In this document: positions 59,214 through 64,000 of the stretch, in pieces
Layout of the letters: every line of letters starts with the position of its first letter
How positions within the stretch are numbered: the first letter of the stretch is position 1
NCBI GenBank assembly: GCA_025084515.1
Contig: JAJAGP010000184.1
Coordinates: 575,873 to 639,872 of the forward strand
Origin: Ancistrus triradiatus
Lineage: Eukaryota; Chordata; Actinopteri; Siluriformes; Loricariidae
Direction of reading: 5' to 3'
Length of the DNA: 64,000 nucleotides
Position numbers and translations under genes: made by a program
The notes under the pieces: model-generated
Told to the model about the DNA's origin: nothing
What the model saw: the letters and a program-made list of their open reading frames with translations, nothing else
Databases searched by the model: none

Positions 59214-61288
59214 GACATTTTCCTTTGAAGTCGAAGGGTTCAGAGGGGGAATCAAAAGCAGTTTTGAGAGAACGGCTCCAGACGGCACTGAGGCTCTAAT
59301 GGAAATAGCAGGTTTTGGTCAAAATCACATCGTTTCAAAGCAGCGTCTCGTAAAAAGCTATTCCCTTTCGAGGTCTGACACAAACCTTTTCCCTCCGCGC
59401 CAAGCACTGACATTTCTCTCCATCGATTTAGTGGCGTCTTTAAAGCTTTCTAGCACAACTCGCACCACAAGCCCCCCTCCCTCTCCCGCTCCCTCACGTC
59501 AACGAGGGGCGCCGAGGTACCTGATGATCTTATTGCAGGCAGCACACAGCGGGGTGCGGGCGGTTCCGGACTCGGGGTTCTGCTGGGCGGCCTGCAGGAT
59601 GGAGCTGCGGTTCTGCTCGGGCGTGGGCTGCGCCGGCTGCCTGTGCTGCGTCACCACCGTGCTCGTCTTGTCCGGGCGATAGCGGTCGGCGAAATTGGGA
59701 TCCGTCACCCACGGGGGGCGGCTCGAGGGTCCAGGAGCTGCAAAAGCAGGCAGCTGCGTTAAGCGGTTTGTCTTTAGCTGCTGTCAAAAAGCTTCCCGTG
59801 TTTCATCGCTTTATATTTCTCTTTACAGACCAAGAGGCGGTCAGGCTCAGGCAGCAGCCACGATTGAACCTCATTCAAACAAACAACACTAAAATAATCC
59901 GTGCGTCAAGAGCTGCCTGCTGTACTGCTGTCACAAAGTGCAGACGAGAAAACAAATACTAAACGCCTCAAACTTGACTGGTCTTAACGGTTTTTAAACA
60001 CCGCCAAAGAAATGGGGGTCACGGGAGGTCAGTTAAGCGAGCCCTCTTGCCCGTAATGACTGGCACCGCGGTGGGAGTCTCACAGATAATCGGGCTGCTG
60101 GATCGTAAGAACTTGGTGTCAGAGAGTCGCTGGTGTAAAACATTAGATGTCAGCGCTTTCCCTTAACCGATCTCAAACCAAGCATATCAGCAATGAGAGG
60201 GAAAAAGGAAAACAGCTGCTCAACACCACTGGGGCAGAAGCGACAACGGAGCTAAAGGTGGGTTTGGCCTAAACAGGACGGCTAGGCTGAAAGATCCTGA
60301 TGCCCACTTTAGAGAGCTGGGGGTTCATATGCAACTAGATCTATCTGCATTTCCTTAAGGCACTATACAGTGCTCTGATTTTGACAACAAAAATAAAAAA
60401 AACAAGATATGGCTCGTGTCCGCAATATTTTTTACTCCCATGCAGGAAGCACGGTCCAATACTTTTGGCCACGGGTGGGCTGTCTAAATACTTTTAGCAG
60501 AGGGGGGTGGGGGGGCGTCATCAATATTTTTGACCACATCAAGGGATGCCTCAATACGTTTGGCATGTGACAGAATGTTCTCAATACTTTTGCCATGTGC
60601 AAAGGAAGTTCAATATTTTTTGCCACACGAGGAGTGTCTCAATCTTTTTGCCCGTTTGCAGGGTGCATCGCAAACCTCTGGTTGCGGGAGGGGGATTTGT
60701 CTCAAATATTTTATGGCCAAGTGCAAGTTCTACCAAAGCCATCTCAGTCCCCTGATCTAAATCTCATAGAAAATCTAGATCTTTACCAGAGGGGGCAGTA
60801 ATGGTGGAGGGGACTGTAATACACTCACTCTCTTTCAGCTTATAAAATAAACTCACATTACATCTAAACAGGGATTTAGATTGTGGGACCCTTCGGAGCT
60901 AACAGAGCTCTTCACTGACTGTTTGATGCGAGTCACGTGACTAAAATCTGCACTTTACCGACTGACTGTTTTCTTTACACTTGAAAGGCAGCGGTGGAAA
61001 ACATTCCCTCCTGTAAGGATTCAAGTTCTGTCGTTTTAACGAGAACGTAATGGACGTATAAAAGCAGGATGAGACTGCAGGCCGTTGGACACCTTTCCAC
61101 ACCATCGAGTTTAATAAGATCACAGAACTTCACTGGCTTGTTAAGCTTGTTCTTAGATGTCGTGTTAATGATTTTCACTTTGTGTTCCTGATTAAAAAAG
61201 CAAACCCTTCGGCTGGTGCGTTTGAGCTTTACCTTTGCTGTCCTCGGGCTTTGCAGCTGGTTTGCTGGGGCAGGGAGTCACGCCGTGG
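55531..61288 (-). CDS. pdlim7: PDZ and LIM domain protein 7 (Enigma), 3' part (6 exons)
   Basis: Cytoskeletal scaffold whose N-terminal PDZ binds actinin or tropomyosin and whose LIM domains bind kinases and receptors. Exons on the - strand, in coding order: 61288-61233, 59737-59521, 59170-58990, 57995-57875, 55933-55818 and 55617-55531. All junctions are GT-AG and phases agree. The joined frame is 258 residues plus TGA. Layout is a Pro-rich linker (1-80) with SRPPWVTDPNFADRY and RPDKTSTVV, LIM1 (from 83), LIM2 (from 142) and LIM3 (from 201). LIM3 carries CHGCDFKIDAGDRFLEALG, which points to PDLIM7 rather than PDLIM5 or LDB3. The PDZ exons lie right of the window. Opposite unc5a, tail to tail. 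Confidence 0.88.
55818..55933 (-). CDS. pdlim7: pdlim7 exon: LIM3, first part
   Basis: A 116-nt exon (phase 1 in, phase 0 out). It encodes YEKMFGTKCHGCDFKIDAG and FLEALGYSWHDTCFVCA, nearly identical to LIM3 of vertebrate PDLIM7. Donor GTAAGT. A 96-bp (CA)n block lies 67 bp upstream of its acceptor. Confidence 0.94.
56001..56096. repeat. long (CA)n microsatellite
   Basis: About 90 bases of CA with a few CG variants at the right end. In the pdlim7 transcript it is a UG repeat upstream of the LIM3 exon. Confidence 0.95.
56190..57150. repeat. degenerate CCCTAA-type array, block 2
   Basis: Nearly 1 kb of AACCCTAAACC, CTAACCCCAAC and CCTAAACTTAATCC words inside a pdlim7 intron, C/A-rich on the + strand as in the other two blocks. 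Confidence 0.75.
57151..57874. other. pdlim7 intron remainder
   Basis: (CAGA)n at 57208-57238 and (GGCGA)n at 57767-57788 close to the LIM2 exon donor. No other feature. Confidence 0.5.
57875..57995 (-). CDS. pdlim7: pdlim7 exon: LIM2
   Basis: A 121-nt exon (phase 0 in, phase 1 out). It encodes EIMHALKMTYHVQCFACAAC and FYMEEGEPYCER. All LIM2 zinc ligands are present (H-x2-C-x2-C-x2-C, then C-x2-D completed by the next exon). Acceptor CTCTTACCAG, donor GTGAGA. Confidence 0.93.
58255..58860. repeat. CCCTAA-type array, block 3, with matching flanks
   Basis: The array (58330-58770) is flanked by two direct copies of one segment: 58265-58312 and 58795-58845, sharing CCCTGCT, ACATCTGCTGGCCAGAT and TGTGCAACYGCCT words. 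The same segment occurs once more at 46850-46910. Confidence 0.7.
58990..59170 (-). CDS. pdlim7: pdlim7 exon: LIM1 and start of LIM2
   Basis: A 181-nt exon (phase 2 in, phase 0 out). It encodes GRYVVALGRSWHPEEFTC and the rest of LIM1, then CAKCKKIITG, the start of LIM2. LIM1 has HPEEF where canonical LIM domains have H-x2-C. The same substitution is known in Enigma proteins, so it is not decay. Donor GTGAGC. The acceptor lies directly next to a (TG)n run on the - strand. Confidence 0.92.
59178..59210. repeat. (CA)n next to pdlim7 LIM1 exon
   Basis: Sixteen CA units. On the pdlim7 strand this is (TG)16, then ACACCAG and the exon, so the repeat occupies the polypyrimidine tract position. Confidence 0.95.
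59521..59737 (-). CDS. pdlim7: pdlim7 exon: linker and start of LIM1
   Basis: A 217-nt exon (phase 1 in, phase 2 out), acceptor CTTTTGCAG, donor GTACCT. It encodes the conserved Enigma linker SSRPPWVTDPNFADRY and PDKTSTVVTQH, then ILQAAQQ, and the first zinc pair of LIM1 (CAAC-NKII). Confidence 0.9.
59738..60430. other. pdlim7 intron, no feature recognised
   Basis: Unique sequence between the linker exon at 59521-59737 and the repeat block at 60430. Confidence 0.4.
60430..60800 (+). repeat. degenerate array with Tc1 relic end
   Basis: About six units of 45-60 bases around CAATACTTTTGGCCACG (variants CAATATTTTTGACCAC, CAATACGTTTGGCATG, CAATCTTTTTGCCC). It ends at CCATCTCAGTCCCCTGATCT (60748), which reads PSQSPDLN and continues LIENL, the Tc1 transposase C-terminal motif. 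Confidence 0.6.
60801..61232. other. pdlim7 intron, no feature recognised
   Basis: Unique sequence. The first bases right of 61233 belong to the tentative linker exon. Confidence 0.35.
61233..61288 (-). CDS. pdlim7: pdlim7 linker exon (tentative)
   Basis: A 56-nt segment bounded by TTGCAG and GTAAAG on the - strand. It encodes HGVTPCPSKPAAKPEDSK, a Pro/Lys-rich linker typical of the region before LIM1. Its 3' phase fits the next exon exactly (GCT codon). Short and variable, so it rests on splice sites, phase and composition rather than clear homology. Confidence 0.5.
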
Positions 61289-62775
61289 CTGCAACGAGAG
61301 AAATAAAACCCCTTCAGAGTCACATCCAGAGAGCAGGTCCTGCTCGGAGAGCCCAGTCAGAACAGGCATCAGGTTCAAGCACCTTATAATGATCGGCCTG
61401 GCCTCAGCAACCGGCATAAGGCTACCCAGCTATGGCGTAAATAATCTACAAGCACTACAACCAAAACAACAGCAAACCGACAACGCTTTTGAGAGGCCAA
61501 ACCCTACAGACGTGCACTTTGCTGCGCTCGCGGCTGCTACCAAAGGCTTCAGCGGCGTGTTCACACATATGAAGCGATCCGCAGCCGATTATGTTACAAA
61601 CAGAACGAGAGAGAGAAGCCATTTGTATAAAAAAGGGCAGCAGAGATTATACCTTTTAAGAAAGTTAAACATTCTCCATGTGGACAGGAAGATCACGAGC
61701 ACACATGATTTTACATTTATTAAATCGGTTTCAACTTTTTCCACGACTGCTTGGTTTGGGAGCTTCCTTAAGGCCTTTTCACACCAACGGATTTGTGTGG
61801 ACGAAAAAAAAAGTATGATCTCTAACGTAGGGGACCAAGTGTGCTAACGCTTTTTTGTCTAAACTCCCAGTCTGCTTCTGCTTCCTATCATTTCTCTTCT
61901 AATGTGTCGAGATTTCGCCGTGTTCTTTTTCACATCGTTACTGGATCATGACTGCACTTAAATAAATAAAACAGCACCATCATCCTCCAGCCTGTCAGTT
62001 CTATTAAATTAAAGATTTCAGTTTTGGACTCGGTGTGAAGGACGGTTAATATACTCAGTTTTTTTTTATCAGTAAAAATCGGACTCTGTGTGAACAGGCC
62101 TTAATCTGGGAAAATAAACACTTCCTATACCGACTGTAAGACTGGACCTGGACCTCATTAAGCCTCTCCACCCCACTTGCAGCAGCTTCACACTTAACTG
62201 AACTGAACAGGCTTCTAAAAGCTCGTGAAACCGTACAGCCTACAAGCAGAGGTTTAAAAGTTTCCCCTCAGTTTAACTTCCTCCACAATTACCAAAGTTA
62301 TTATCGATTATCCCATCCGTATTGCTCACACGCCGCACTCCAAATGCTAAATGATTCTGGGCCCAAACGCGCCCTCGTACATCACTCCTGCTCGGCGGGG
62401 CTCCTTTATTCCGGCCGCGTTTCTCCGCTTCTCTTTTCCGATGACACGACAGTCAGGCTTGATTAATGTTGCATGGATTACCGTTCATCAGCTTGGCGCT
62501 GGCCGGACCAGGCGGTGGCACTCAGGCATGACTCGTCTGCTTGTTCTTTTCATTACCAGATAAGGTTTTCGGAGCAGAGGTACAACTTAAGGAAGGAACG
62601 GCGTGCAAAGGAAACCATGACATCATCCACGTATTACAATACCCATGAAGCTTTTAGAGCTACTAAGCCTAACTAGCTAATTAGTATTACAATTATAATA
62701 CAATCATTACACTGTCTGTAATCCATAACCTTACCGACGCACTCGGGAACCAATCAGAGCATCACAGTAAGACTA
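61289..62775. other. pdlim7 intron, no exon recognised
   Basis: Unique AT-moderate sequence. A + strand frame at 61182-61847 has no homology and overlaps the linker exon antisense. Confidence 0.4.
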
Positions 62776-62776
62776 C

Positions 62777-62950
62777 ACTGTGGACAAAAGTATTTGGACA
62801 CCTCCACATTACACCTACAGGAGCTTTTCTAAATTCACAGGCATCCACATGGACTTCATCCTCCTTTAACAGCTTCCACTCTTCTGGGATCTGCAAGCTT
62901 TTGGCCTGTGACTGTGGGGATTCATGCACATGAGCATTTGTGAGGTCAGA
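62777..62950 (+). mobile_element. Tc1/mariner-type terminal fragment
   Basis: CACTGTGGACAAAAGTATTTGGACACC is the start of a terminal repeat common in fish Tc1/mariner elements (positions 62778-62804). It is followed by a segment with TTCCACTCTTCTGGG. No matching right end was seen. Confidence 0.55.
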
Positions 62951-64000
62951 CACAGGAAGCACTGGTTATCGCTCCTACACCAAACCTCATATCCCACATA
63001 TCCTGTTCTCAGTGGGAATCCTAATTTCCCTTAATTGCAGGGGACTAAAGTTTTTTTGTTTACATTTCTATACAAGCAACGTACACCATTTTGAATTGTT
63101 ATTCTTCAGAAATAAAAAGGAATGGTTTTCCCCCCAGTTAGTCCTATATAAGATATGGTCTTTGTCTTTGTATAATTATACTGTACAATGAAATTAAGTT
63201 TTAATAAGACTTTGTACTTCAAGATTAGTAATGCACTGATTACAGTGGTACTGCACTGACTTTATACTACAGAAATAAAAATGTAATAGCAATAAATGTG
63301 AGAAAATCGAACCGTGAACTCAATCGTAAATGGACTCATGGGCAGAGTGCATCCTAAGTCTAAAACCTGCATCAGAAACAAACCTGCCACACTTCGGTTA
63401 CATCTTACGCTCTTATTTGCAGGGTACCACACAAACTCTCTTATCCGTATCTATAATATTGCACCGAACCCTTCCTATTTCAGCTATATAAAGAATCTCT
63501 AGAGATTAATACAGACCAAAATCTGCACCCTGTTGAATCTACGCCACGAAAAATTAAGGTACTAGGAAGGTGTACCTAATAAAGTGGCCGGTGTGTATCC
63601 GATGGTACTGTAGACAACGTTTGGAGGCCGTTACACACCGAACGATTTCTACGTGCGATTTATTTGGATGACAATTAATTCCAGATTGTGTATAATGATG
63701 GGATCTTCCACACCAGACATGATTAAAGGTGAAAATGTGACGTGCATCGGCCTCAAGACTACTTATGCGCTCCATGCCAGTTACTAGCATGCAGAGGGCT
63801 GATGCCACCCCGTTCACCTTCCTCTCGCTGCTCCTCAGAGCGCACCTGATCTGCTAATTTCAGTTTTTGTTCGCGCCGGAGCCGGTACAGGTATTTACCT
63901 GGGCATGATCACCTGAAATTGCAGAGTCAGGATTTCACACAAAACCCTCTGCCCACCCCACCAAGCACACCAAATTACAGTTTGCAGGAGGGAGTTCCGG
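62951..64000. other. pdlim7 intron, right edge
   Basis: GGTGTACCTAATAAAGTGGC at 63569-63588 is a terminal word of another common fish DNA transposon. Otherwise unique. 63840-63910 on the - strand reads open and charged (see findings). Confidence 0.4.

Noticed and set aside
58969..59682. 237-codon + strand frame
   Set aside because: Antisense shadow of two pdlim7 LIM exons and the (CA)n between them.
61182..61847. 221-codon + strand frame
   Set aside because: No recognisable domain, overlaps the pdlim7 linker exon antisense, and has ordinary intron composition.
62480..62530. Possible extra pdlim7 exon reading PPPGPASAKLMNG on the - strand before a GT
   Set aside because: Attractive linker-like composition, but no polypyrimidine tract or acceptor in a usable frame. 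An in-frame stop lies just upstream.

Overview
The window is nuclear DNA of a ray-finned fish. It contains spliced vertebrate genes with GT-AG introns, very abundant (CA)n, (TTA)n and minisatellite arrays, many dead Tc1/mariner transposons of the teleost type, and tRNA-derived fish SINE fragments. An ostariophysan such as a catfish would fit, but the species cannot be fixed from the sequence. There are no bacterial or phage features and no CRISPR array.

Two protein-coding genes are supported, and they lie tail to tail. On the + strand, ten exons between 7934 and 48353 form the 3' part of a netrin receptor gene, best matched to unc5a. They encode one thrombospondin type-1 repeat, a transmembrane segment, a juxtamembrane linker, ZU5, UPA and a C-terminal death domain. 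All ten join in one open frame of 599 codons plus stop. The signal peptide, Ig-like domains and any earlier TSP1 repeat are not visible and should lie left of the window, so bases 1-7933 are probably intron. A probable 3' UTR runs from 48354 to about 51700. On the - strand, six exons between 61288 and 55531 form the 3' part of pdlim7 (Enigma): a proline-rich linker followed by three LIM domains and the stop. The PDZ half lies to the right of the window. The six exons join in one frame of 258 residues. About 3.5 kb separates the two candidate polyadenylation signals.

Most of the remaining sequence is intronic or intergenic repeat. From left to right: a Tc1 relic (257-1278); GTTAAAGG-type, (CA)n/(TG)n and GGCGTGGC-type arrays (1895-4460); a second Tc1 relic (5560-5815); the TSP1 exon; a 14 kb intron with 30-bp and 15-bp minisatellites (11420-13600), three Tc1 relics and a duplicated (TTA)n unit (16365-18570); a cluster of four exons (22342-26002) with an AP-1-like TGAGTCA array in one intron; the UPA exon (29952-30185); a 10 kb intron filled with arrays (30270-41210, interrupted by an exon at 40221); a Tc1 end cut by a 100-N assembly gap (42773-42872); the last three unc5a exons; degenerate CCCTAA-type arrays (45360, 56190, 58330); and the pdlim7 exons.

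The two genes do different jobs. UNC5A is a netrin-1 dependence and repulsion receptor in neurons. PDLIM7 is an actin- and Z-disc-associated PDZ-LIM scaffold. Nothing in the sequence suggests joint regulation beyond their convergent arrangement. I see no undescribed gene system. The most unusual signals are a UG repeat standing where the polypyrimidine tract of a pdlim7 LIM exon should be, the telomere-like arrays with a shared flanking repeat, and several intronic arrays made of transcription-factor-like motifs.
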